Source: Mikrocytos mackini (Eukaryota; Endomyxa; Ascetosporea; Mikrocytida; Mikrocytiidae). From it: 33,341 bases of DNA. The notes beneath the pieces were generated by a model. That model was not told the origin of the DNA, made no database searches, and saw only the letters and a list, made by a program, of their open reading frames with translations. The stretch spans positions 1 to 33,341 of the forward strand of contig JASNJN010000196.1 of the NCBI GenBank assembly GCA_030180075.1. The letters are read 5' to 3'. Numbering within the stretch: the first letter of the stretch is position 1; each line of letters opens with the position of its first letter. Both the position numbers and the translations under genes were made by a program. This document shows, piece by piece, positions 26,375-33,341 of this stretch.

Positions 26375-28810
26375 ATGGGCAATTGTCTATCAAAACGAAA
26401 CGAGATCCAGCTTACCTCCCAACAGAAAGCACTTACAAAAAACACCAATAAACTTACAACTGACCAGATTTATAAGAAATTGGTAAAAGTTCCGCTGTTG
26501 AGAAATATACCAGGGAATTTTATTGAAACTCTGTCTACAAAGGTACGCATCAAAAACTTTGACAGTGGTGTGTCTATAATCAAAGAAGATGGAATTGGGG
26601 ACGAGTTTTACATTATAGTTTCGGGGGAAGTTTCAATTGAGAAGAAAGGGAAAGAGAACCCCGAAGAAGTTGTAAAGATTGCCAAACTAACTCCTAGAGA
26701 CTATTTTGGGGAAATAGCTTTATTGAGAGATGTAAAAAGAACAGCCTCTGCTATAGCTATTTCAGAAACTCTGTGCCTTGTGCTTGACAGAGAGATATTT
26801 AAGCAAGCGAAGAAGTTCATCAAGTTTCCAAAGAGAATGGCTGTTTGCCACACTGCGATCGAAAACTTTACTTTGCCTGGTGTGTCAGAAGAAGATTTCA
26901 TAAAAACCAAGGTTGATATTGAACTGATAGAAAAGGCAATTTCCAACAGTAAACTTCTAACTTCTCCTGAAAGTAACTCACTCAGCCACGAGCGAATTAG
27001 AAAACTGATTGAAGGCATGGTGTCTAAACACTACAAGAAGGGGGACATGGTTATCAAAGAGAAGGAAGAGGGGCATTATTTCTACGTCGTTGCCGATGGT
27101 CTCTTTCATATTCAGGCCAGAGAAAAACTTTTGAAAGTATCCAAAACAGGTGACTCATTCGGCGAGCTTTCTCTACTTCACAATTCCCCGAGGAATGCCT
27201 CTATAATATGCAAAGAAGACGGTAAGTTGTGGGCACTGCACCGAGTCGACTATCAGAGAATTGTGAAGAAAGTTAGTAAGGAGAAGTTTTCGAAGATCAT
27301 AGAATTCCTGAGTAAAGTCAAGATTTTTGACAGACTGATAACATCTGAAAGGACGGTCCTCGCTTCTGTAATCATAGAAGATATTTATCCCGAGCACTCT
27401 TCCATAATAAAAGAAGGAGAACAAGGAGACTGTATGTTCTTAATACTCAAGGGTTCGGTTCAGGTGTCAAAGAAGGTGAAGGAGAACAAAAGTACAAACA
27501 ATGAGGAAGCTCGGGATTCGGTAGCTGAGTTCCTGGACGATAAAGGGAAGGATAAAGAAATCAACCGGCTTTCAACTGGGGACTATTTTGGAGAAGTTGC
27601 ATTATTGAAAGAAGAACCCCGGAATGCAACAATAACTGCAATCAATGGACCTGTCACCGTATTAAAAATATCGCGCAGTCAGTTCAATTCGTATTGCGGA
27701 ACACTAAAGGAACTCATGGAAAGGCAGATCGATTCATATGAGAACAAAATCGAAGTGTTTGATCTGGTGAAGCCAGAAGTGAAGGAGACAAAGAACATAT
27801 GGAACCGAGTTGCATTATCTGACTTAACGGTAATTGGACAGCTAGGGTGCGGGTCGTTCGGAAAGGTCAAGTTGATAGAAATAAATCTGAACAATTTCAA
27901 AGACTGTGATGAAGATACAGTTTCACAGTTGAAGGGGACATTTGCACTAAAATGTATATCGAAGAAGAAAATTGTTGAATTAGGACAACAAGATCATGTT
28001 ATAAATGAGAAGACCATAATGAGCTATTGCAATTCTGATTTTATAATTCGGCTCTTCAAGTCGTTTAGGTCCGAAGATCAAGTGTTCATGCTTATGGAAG
28101 CCTGTTTGGGTGGAGAATTGTTCTCTAGACTACGAATAGTAAGTTCATTCAACGAATCACACGCCAGATTCTACTTGGCGAACGTAATAGAAGCAATAGG
28201 ATACCTACACAGCTTAGGAATAGTTTACAGAGATTTAAAGCCTGAGAACTTGTTAATAGCAGACAACGGCTATTTGAAATTAGCCGATCTTGGGTTTTCC
28301 AAAATGATAGTGGACAAAACATGGACTTTGTGTGGGACACCAGACTATTTGGCCCCCGAAATAGTAAGTGGGCACGGGCATGGGAAACCTGCAGATATCT
28401 GGACTCTTGGAGTACTATTATATGAAATGTTAGTCAGCTATCCTCCTTTCTTTGACGAAGACCAAGGCGAGACATATGTAAAAATCATACATAGCGGACC
28501 GGATATTCCGACATACCTTTCTAAGTGTGCTAGGAATCTAATAGAAAGTTTGCTCCAAAAGAAAGAATACAAAAGGATAGGCACAACAAAGACAGGCCTG
28601 GACGAAATCAGAAACCATCCATTCTTCAAGGGTTTCGATTGGGACAGTCTGAGGAAAAGCAAAATGACACCCCCTTTCATTCCCAAGATACAAAACAAAA
28701 ATGATATTTCCAATTTTGACGAATCTTTCTTAACTACCGAGCTAGTTGGCGAATATGAAGGCTTCAAGTCTGATGATGGACTTATTAGTGAGTGGGAGAC
28801 CCATTTTTAA
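26375..28810 (+). CDS. cGMP-dependent-type protein kinase (PKG-like, AGC family)
   Basis: 811 residues starting MGNCLSK, a strong N-myristoylation (Gly2) and palmitoylation (Cys4) site, so membrane attachment is likely. There are three cyclic-nucleotide-binding domains at about 46-140, 215-300 and 335-440. Each has the phosphate-binding cassette Glu and Arg (FGEIALLRDVKRTASA, FGELSLLHNSPRNASI, FGEVALLKEEPRNATI). The first has Arg-Thr, the pair linked to cGMP preference. The third carries an acidic insert at 368-397. Kinase domain 485-750: glycine loop GCGSFGKV, Lys526, Glu545, catalytic YRDLKPEN (Asp620), metal-binding Asp638 in DLG in place of DFG, activation-loop Thr651 in WTLCGTPDYLAPE, and Met574 as probable gatekeeper. 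An AGC tail follows. Nucleotide binding should relieve autoinhibition of Ser/Thr phosphorylation. Animal PKGs have two such domains; apicomplexan ones have more, and an acylated form is known in Toxoplasma. A PKA/PKG intermediate is the alternative. Confidence 0.92.
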   Translation: MGNCLSKRNEIQLTSQQKALTKNTNKLTTDQIYKKLVKVPLLRNIPGNFIETLSTKVRIKNFDSGVSIIKEDGIGDEFYIIVSGEVSIEKKGKENPEEVVKIAKLTPRDYFGEIALLRDVKRTASAIAISETLCLVLDREIFKQAKKFIKFPKRMAVCHTAIENFTLPGVSEEDFIKTKVDIELIEKAISNSKLLTSPESNSLSHERIRKLIEGMVSKHYKKGDMVIKEKEEGHYFYVVADGLFHIQAREKLLKVSKTGDSFGELSLLHNSPRNASIICKEDGKLWALHRVDYQRIVKKVSKEKFSKIIEFLSKVKIFDRLITSERTVLASVIIEDIYPEHSSIIKEGEQGDCMFLILKGSVQVSKKVKENKSTNNEEARDSVAEFLDDKGKDKEINRLSTGDYFGEVALLKEEPRNATITAINGPVTVLKISRSQFNSYCGTLKELMERQIDSYENKIEVFDLVKPEVKETKNIWNRVALSDLTVIGQLGCGSFGKVKLIEINLNNFKDCDEDTVSQLKGTFALKCISKKKIVELGQQDHVINEKTIMSYCNSDFIIRLFKSFRSEDQVFMLMEACLGGELFSRLRIVSSFNESHARFYLANVIEAIGYLHSLGIVYRDLKPENLLIADNGYLKLADLGFSKMIVDKTWTLCGTPDYLAPEIVSGHGHGKPADIWTLGVLLYEMLVSYPPFFDEDQGETYVKIIHSGPDIPTYLSKCARNLIESLLQKKEYKRIGTTKTGLDEIRNHPFFKGFDWDSLRKSKMTPPFIPKIQNKNDISNFDESFLTTELVGEYEGFKSDDGLISEWETHF

Positions 28811-28869
28811 AATAAGCTACTTATTTAACTCAATAGAAATTAACTCAACTTGTATATGTTATTTAAATA

Positions 28870-29166
28870 TTAAAGCTTCTTTATAAAATAAGCCGAATGT
28901 TTCTTTGTTTCCGATAAAAATAAACTGTGGAGTTCGTTAGTACCGATATCATTATAGAAGGCATTTCCAGTAGCTTTACAAAGGTAAGGTAAATGAGAAA
29001 ATGCGTCTTCTGGAAAGTAGTTTTCGGATATAATACAAATTCCACCCTCCGAGCGTTCTACTTCTTTAGTTATTTTCCTTATACCCGTAACAACCCTTAT
29101 CTTATCTTTGTTTTTCAGTACGGCCTTTATTTCTTTCTTGTCTGTTTGGAATTGGCCCATCTTCAT
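28870..29166 (-). CDS. NHP2: L7Ae/NHP2-family RNA-binding protein, probably NHP2
   Basis: 98 residues from ATG 29166 cover a single L7Ae fold: IRVVTGIRKITKEVERSEGG, then ICIISENYFPEDAFSHLPYLC (the family's D/E-P..-HLP.LC region), and a terminal strand HSAYFIKKL. NHP2 binds kink-turn-like RNA and is a core protein of H/ACA snoRNPs, which guide rRNA pseudouridylation in the nucleolus. SNU13 (C/D box and U4) is the close alternative; the SHLPYLC segment favours NHP2. It is shorter than yeast NHP2 (156 residues), lacking most of the N-terminal extension. Its stop is 59 bp from the kinase stop (convergent), and its ATG is 24 bp from the ATG of the divergent gene. Confidence 0.75.
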   Translation of the reverse strand: MKMGQFQTDKKEIKAVLKNKDKIRVVTGIRKITKEVERSEGGICIISENYFPEDAFSHLPYLCKATGNAFYNDIGTNELHSLFLSETKKHSAYFIKKL

Positions 29167-29190
29167 TTCAAATTTCTAAACTTCCTAAAA
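29167..29190. promoter_or_regulatory. 24 bp divergent start-to-start spacer
   Basis: The whole space between the ATGs of the NHP2-like gene (minus) and the membrane-protein gene (plus) is 24 bp and includes CAAATTT. Any promoter or 5' UTR must overlap the opposite coding sequence or be extremely short. Confidence 0.6.
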
Positions 29191-30291
29191 ATGACAAAAA
29201 AGGAACCCTCACTCGAAGAGCATCTATTATCCACAAAGAAATACAGACTTTCCATAAGGGAAAACAAGGGTCCCACTGAAAACAAGAAAGCCACATACAG
29301 GTTTCACACCAGATATAGACGTCTACGACTTGGAGTAAAGATAATTCTTATTCCAATCATCATAGCGCTTTCTCTTGCCTTGATATACAGAATAGTTTGG
29401 TTCACAAGTCTCATGAACGATTCTATGACACCTCTTTTCGAAATAGGATACTTTGAGTTTGTTGAAGAACTTCAATTCCCTGACAAGTTTGATCAAATCA
29501 AACCAAACCCACACTTCTATCTTGCTTTGAAGATGTTAAACCGAACCAATGTACATGTATATTTCAAACCAACCAAACTAGCGCTGATGTTTAATCCAGA
29601 CGGAGGTTCGACATCAAGAAACCGAAACCAAGACATTACTTTACTTCATATTGATAAAATGGAACAGGTAATGTACCCAAAGGTTGATTATAAGATTTAT
29701 AACAAAATAGGAGGCGCTGTTAAAATACCAGAAGGAGAAATCAAGGAAACAATTAAACATGACAAGTTATTCATAAAAATCGAGGCGGATATAGCATTTG
29801 CTGGCTTACTTTCGAGGATAGACAAGAAAATTGATATAGAATTGAAATTTAAACTAACAGAAACATTTACAAACTTTCCCATTTTCATTGAAAAACCAGA
29901 AATTACTGAGCCAGATCTATACAAAACTACAAACAGTGACTTACTAGTTAAATTGGGAAAGGATAAATCTTGGTATGAACTATACGCCAAATTAGATTGG
30001 AGCATTATTGATGTTGTTTTGTTTCCTAGTGCTGAAGGGAAGTTAACATGTATTGATAATAAAGACAAAAAAGAAGTTATACGGATTACAATTTTAAAAG
30101 TATTCATCTATAGGAAAGATTTTGGGGTGATATTCAAACCAAATACAGGGAAATTGAGTGCAGCATTATCGATAATGTTTAACTCGTTGCCAAGCCCAAT
30201 AAAATCTTGTCATTTCAAAACTACGAAATGTAATCTGAATAGTGTGTATTGTAAGATGTTAATACAATTAGGTGAAATACAAATACTTTAA
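29191..30291 (+). CDS. Single-pass membrane protein of unknown function
   Basis: 366 residues from ATG 29191. The open frame extends upstream to 28993, but that part is antisense to the NHP2-like gene and lacks support. Residues 1-47 are basic and hydrophilic. Residues 48-71 (VKIILIPIIIALSLALIYRIVWF) are a clear transmembrane helix. The long remainder (72-366) is predicted outside or luminal by the positive-inside rule (RYRRLRLGVK before the helix), a type II topology. That part is rich in beta-type sequence, has a potential N-glycosylation site (NRT) and three cysteines near the end. No family is recognised. It lies in the compact gene block, 4 bp from the convergent helicase stop, and is intact, so it is probably a real cellular gene. 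Confidence 0.7.
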   Translation: MTKKEPSLEEHLLSTKKYRLSIRENKGPTENKKATYRFHTRYRRLRLGVKIILIPIIIALSLALIYRIVWFTSLMNDSMTPLFEIGYFEFVEELQFPDKFDQIKPNPHFYLALKMLNRTNVHVYFKPTKLALMFNPDGGSTSRNRNQDITLLHIDKMEQVMYPKVDYKIYNKIGGAVKIPEGEIKETIKHDKLFIKIEADIAFAGLLSRIDKKIDIELKFKLTETFTNFPIFIEKPEITEPDLYKTTNSDLLVKLGKDKSWYELYAKLDWSIIDVVLFPSAEGKLTCIDNKDKKEVIRITILKVFIYRKDFGVIFKPNTGKLSAALSIMFNSLPSPIKSCHFKTTKCNLNSVYCKMLIQLGEIQIL

Positions 30292-30295
30292 TTAA

Positions 30296-31684
30296 TTAAT
30301 TAATTATAGAATCCAAATCTGTGTCTTCTTCACACACTTCGTTGAATGTTATTTTTAAATTATTTTCTATTTCTTCCAACAATTGTTTGTTTTCTTCCGA
30401 AGAAATAAAATTAAAAACTTTGTTTGGTGTTGTAGTCCGCCCTGATATTCTTATTCTGTTAATAAACCGTTCTATTGGAATAACGATGTTTTCATTATCT
30501 ATTTGTTGTACGTCTGGGTTTTTCTTTGTAAAAGGCATATCATAATTTACAATCATATCAATACCATCCATACTTATACACCTTCCTTTGACACATGTGC
30601 TCAATAATATTCGGTGTGATACATTGTAAACAAACAAATCTAAATTGGTGACGATTCTATTTACTCCCATGGTATTGTGAATAGAGGTACAGCGTATTCC
30701 TTCATTCTTGTTCAACATATCGTACAATCTGCGAACTCGTTCTGTTGATTTAAGGAAGATTATACATTTGAAACACTTTGTCTTTTCTAGTATCCACAAC
30801 ATTGTTCTATACTTTGCACTTTCTCTTATCGCCATTTTAAAGAACTTGAAGTCATCATCTGCGAATGTTTCTTCATCACAACCTTCTAGCTCTATTTTTT
30901 CGATGTTCTTAACTATCTTATCTACAAACTCTATAAGTGATGGTTTTATTCTTGAAGTGGTGAGAGTTATTCTTTTGTTTCTAGTTGGGTTCTCCAATAT
31001 CGTTTCTATAGTATGCGAAGATTCTTTTTGTTCCAATACCCTATCCAAATCGTCAATGACTATGTTTTTGACTGAATCCCACTTAAAAAGGTTATCGGTT
31101 ATTGCTTTAAGAATGAATCTGGGTGTGGCAATTAGTATAATTGATTTTAAATCTTTGTGCAAGTCAATTAATTGCTCAAAATGACTTTCATTTCCGTTGC
31201 CAATTATGAGTATGGGTTCCAAAGATGTAGAATACAAAGATAGTAATTTAAGCTTCTTTTCAACAAAGTATCCCGATTCAACAGAAGAAACCATGTAAAT
31301 GCCACTAAATCCAAAATCGTCAGGTTTTGTGTTCTGTAATACACGGAGTAGTGTTGCTATTGTCTTCCCAGTTCCAGGCTTTGAACGAATAAGAAGATTC
31401 TTGTCTATTTGGCTTTTTGTGAAGATATCACACTGTAATTTGTTTGGTAGTGGAAGGCAAATATTCTCCAATGCTCGTAACAAGTAGTCATCATCTATAA
31501 AAGGTGCCCATGTCTTCTGTGGGGAGGGAAGTTTAGATTTTGTAATTAAGTTGCTTTCATGGGGTGGGGATTCTTCTGAATTTGCGGTTAATATGTTTTT
31601 GTGCTCTTGATAAATGTCCTCTGATTCTTTTGGCGCCTCTGAAGTTGTCTTTGTCTTCTTTCGAGCTGTTTTACTTTCACACAT
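30296..31684 (-). CDS. Degenerate DEAD-box RNA helicase-like protein (Dbp5/DDX19-type layout)
   Basis: 462 residues. After a charged 57-residue N-tail come two RecA-like domains. Visible motifs: Walker A SKPGTGKT (101-108, intact), ATPRF (186-190, for TPGR), motif II DDLD (211-214, for DEAD), motif III reduced to TTS (about 242), IIFLKSTERV (motif IV), STCVKGR...GIDMIVNYDMP (motif V region, with a short insert), and motif VI NRIRISGR (409-416, for HRIGRTGR). The insert between NYDMP and motif VI, and the acidic C-terminus, resemble Dbp5/DDX19, the mRNA-export helicase at the nuclear pore. ATP binding is plausible, but the changed DEAD and HRIGR motifs make unwinding doubtful. eIF4A/Dhh1-like origin is possible. 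Its start is very close to the divergent polymerase-subunit gene. Confidence 0.7.
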   Translation of the reverse strand: MCESKTARKKTKTTSEAPKESEDIYQEHKNILTANSEESPPHESNLITKSKLPSPQKTWAPFIDDDYLLRALENICLPLPNKLQCDIFTKSQIDKNLLIRSKPGTGKTIATLLRVLQNTKPDDFGFSGIYMVSSVESGYFVEKKLKLLSLYSTSLEPILIIGNGNESHFEQLIDLHKDLKSIILIATPRFILKAITDNLFKWDSVKNIVIDDLDRVLEQKESSHTIETILENPTRNKRITLTTSRIKPSLIEFVDKIVKNIEKIELEGCDEETFADDDFKFFKMAIRESAKYRTMLWILEKTKCFKCIIFLKSTERVRRLYDMLNKNEGIRCTSIHNTMGVNRIVTNLDLFVYNVSHRILLSTCVKGRCISMDGIDMIVNYDMPFTKKNPDVQQIDNENIVIPIERFINRIRISGRTTTPNKVFNFISSEENKQLLEEIENNLKITFNEVCEEDTDLDSIIN

Positions 31685-31745
31685 TTAACTTTTTAAAAAC
31701 TTAACATGACTTTACAAGAGATAGAGGAGTTCTTTAATGATTTCA
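31685..31745. promoter_or_regulatory. Short divergent spacer, helicase / polymerase subunit
   Basis: There are 61 bp between the helicase ATG and the best ATG of the polymerase subunit, or 21 bp if the upstream ATG at 31706 is used. It contains TTTTTAAAAA-type A/T sequence only. Confidence 0.45.
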
Positions 31746-32073
31746 ATGAACAGAATGGTTATAAAAAACAAGATTAGAGTAGTATTTACTTTTAAAGATA
31801 AATTTTGATAAATACACTAACTTTACTGAATTTGAACTTGTTGATGAAGACCATACACTCGGAAATTTGTTATTTACACAACTAGAAAAGGACAATAGAG
31901 TCCTGAATAGTTGTTACAAGATCCCCCATCCTACAAGTAATACAATGACTTTACAACTTTCAGCGAAACAAGGAGAGGACATCAAAACTATACTAATTGA
32001 GTCAATTGACACTCTAATAAGTGAATCTGAAGAAACAGTCCGTGTATTTGACTCTTTGATAGAAAGTAGTTGA
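31746..32073 (+). CDS. RNA polymerase subunit, AC19/RPB11 family, with frameshift near start
   Basis: The main frame, open from 31783 to 32073, encodes FTEFELVDEDHTLGNLLFTQ, then SCYKIPHPTSNTMTLQL and a C-terminal helix, covering the whole RPB11/AC19 dimerisation fold. FELV-EDHTLGN and IPHPS-like residues favour AC19 (RPC19, shared by Pol I and III); QLEKD-RVL and YKIPHP also recall RPB11. It would pair with AC40 or RPB3 at the polymerase assembly platform. No ATG exists in this frame upstream of the conserved motif. ATG 31746 starts the neighbouring frame (MNRMVIKNKIRVVFTFKDKF), which joins the main frame if one T of the TTTT at 31803-31806 is skipped. Another ATG at 31706 leads only to a short frame. 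The cause could be a sequencing error, a real mutation or +1 frameshifting; no intron with correct phase was found. Confidence 0.75.
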
Positions 32074-33341
32074 AGTGGATGGAGTTTAATAATTGATAAA
32101 AGTCTTTTTGTTTGCTTTTTGTTATTGTTATGATTGCTAGATGAAATTGTTTGCTAATGATTGTGATAAGGAGGGTGTCTTTATATTGAATAATTGGTAG
32201 AATGTTTTAAAGTGGTTACTTTAATGTTTCGCCGATCGTCAAGCTTGATTTAAATAAGTATTTGGGATTATGTAACTGTTATTGCCAATTAAATCGTATT
32301 CTTGAGTTGAGAGAGAATTGTCGCTTATCTTTTAAATAGCCAGGTTGTTAGGAGTGTGGATGGAGAGTAAAATAGTTGATTGCTTTGTGTGGATGATAGA
32401 AATGGAAAACGTGTAATGGGCATGCAGACACGAACATGATAACTTTATTATGCTTACGTATAGTTGCCCAAGCATGTTCTATGATTGTTAAGAACTAAGG
32501 CTACTGCTGAGAAAGAGTTTGAAATTTCCCATATCATGACAGACGAAGAGTAAAGACTAATAGGCACCTACATGTGTTTTTGGCAAGGAAACTAGCTTGT
32601 CAGTGATTAGAAGAACTGTGAAGTGTAAGATTGAAAGAGTTCATTTTGTGCTTCTGATATTTTCAAATTTTAAAAAAGCTTACAAAATCAAGATCAATTT
32701 ACTGAGAAGAAACGAGAGTAATGGGTCCTGAGGAAGATCGTGATGGTTATTTGACTATCAATCAACAATGTATGTGAGTAATGGAAAGTGCTGATAACTA
32801 CAACGACGAGACACTTTTGGAATGACAAATTGAAGAAGTAACTGTACATCTTGCATCAATTAAAGGCTAGATCAAACAAAAGAGATGTTCCTAATGGGTT
32901 TATAAAACTACAACCTTCTTTTCTACCGATTAAAGAATTTATTGTGATAATCTATAAAGAAAAACTGATACTTTGGTAGATAATTAGGAAGAATGCTAAG
33001 TCATAAATTTAGCCAAAATTCCAAAATAGGTTTAGAAAATAGAAACTTGATTACAGAATATAAAAGACTAGAACAACAATTGGATGCTAATGAGAAAATC
33101 GATTAGGAGTATATCTGATTGATAGAACACTTTGATGATTAACGGTTAAAAGAAATCAAATAGTAAGAAAGAACCCAAGTAAAGTCAACATGTGGAAAAG
33201 AAATAAATTGACAGGAAACGTAAAGTGATTTGGTTACAAGATAATAAAAAACGTATATACTAGAANAACAACTAAAAACAGGAAAATTTGTGGTTTTAAA
33301 GAATAAAAAGAAACAAAAAAAAGATCTTAAATACAAAAATT
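32074..33341. other. AT-rich stretch without a supportable gene
   Basis: No complete ORF, repeat pair or RNA gene is seen. From 32720 (ATGGGTCCTGAG) one frame has protein-like composition over about 65 codons (for example ETLLE, QIEEVTVHLASIKG) but is broken by four stops of all three types. This could be a decayed gene or chance in A-rich DNA. Confidence 0.4.

Noticed and set aside
28993-29190. Upstream extension of the membrane-protein frame
   Set aside because: The extra 66 codons are antisense to the NHP2-like gene and have no coding character. ATG 29191 gives a sensible cytosolic tail before the membrane helix.
31706-31800. Spliceosomal intron joining ATG 31706 to the polymerase-subunit frame
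   Set aside because: Every GT...AG pair tried gives the wrong phase or an in-frame stop; a one-base shift in the TTTT run is simpler.
32720-33341. Alternative genetic code reading through stops
   Set aside because: All three stop triplets occur in the frame, while the kinase, helicase, membrane protein and NHP2-like genes are open with standard stops.
1-33341. CRISPR arrays, bacterial operons, riboswitches
   Set aside because: No regularly spaced direct repeats, and all recognisable genes are of eukaryotic type.

Overview
The window is eukaryotic nuclear DNA, AT-rich overall, with assembly gaps (runs of N near 1-33, 23091-23147, 25664-25687 and single Ns elsewhere). It has two contrasting halves. 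Positions 1 to about 26 kb are a transposon graveyard. Positions 26.4-32.1 kb are a very compact block of five intron-less cellular genes. No intron was needed to read any of the genes, and the stops fit the standard code. The lineage cannot be fixed from the sequence. Gene crowding (4-60 bp between neighbours) and an AAATTT-type motif next to several start codons recall microsporidia and other reduced parasites. The cyclic-nucleotide-dependent kinase, with three nucleotide-binding domains and an acylation-type N-terminus, recalls alveolate-type PKG. A unicellular parasite with a reduced gene set but many transposons is the best working guess.

Transposon region. 1328-1660 is a fold-back element. 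2127-5428 is an almost complete Mutator-like element (MULE-1) with about 247 bp terminal inverted repeats and a frameshifted transposase. 5480-11510 is a GC-rich non-LTR retrotransposon with a reverse transcriptase and a restriction-like endonuclease. It is broken by indels and by a 231 bp hAT-type MITE that sits inside its zinc knuckle. 12171-12505 is a small element with 9 bp target duplications. 12.7-15.9 kb is a second MULE (MULE-2, C2H2/MULE/SWIM) carrying a Tigger/pogo-type MITE, a hAT-type MITE and a TA-flanked element that itself holds another hAT-like MITE. Removing the insertions in silico brings the MULE-2 frame back at each site. 15.9-17.2 kb is a decayed Ty3/gypsy integrase region on the minus strand, with a further hAT-like MITE at 17248-17616. 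18-19.4 kb holds a tRNA-like sequence and a third, faint MULE remnant. 21567-23015 is an intact-looking hAT transposase ORF. 23.1-24.2 kb is a truncated AAA-ATPase-like gene of the family usually fused to a PD-(D/E)XK nuclease. 24.2-25.65 kb is the 3' part of a second Ty3/gypsy element with an open integrase frame and the start of its LTR.

Gene block. A partial gene of unknown function (minus strand, cut by a gap) is divergent from a cGMP-dependent-type protein kinase (26375-28810). After it come an NHP2/L7Ae-family RNP protein (minus), a single-pass membrane protein of unknown function (plus), a DEAD-box-like protein closest in layout to Dbp5/DDX19 but with degenerate motifs (minus), and an RPB11/AC19-type RNA polymerase subunit (plus) whose frame is shifted near its start. 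The last 1.27 kb has no gene I can support.
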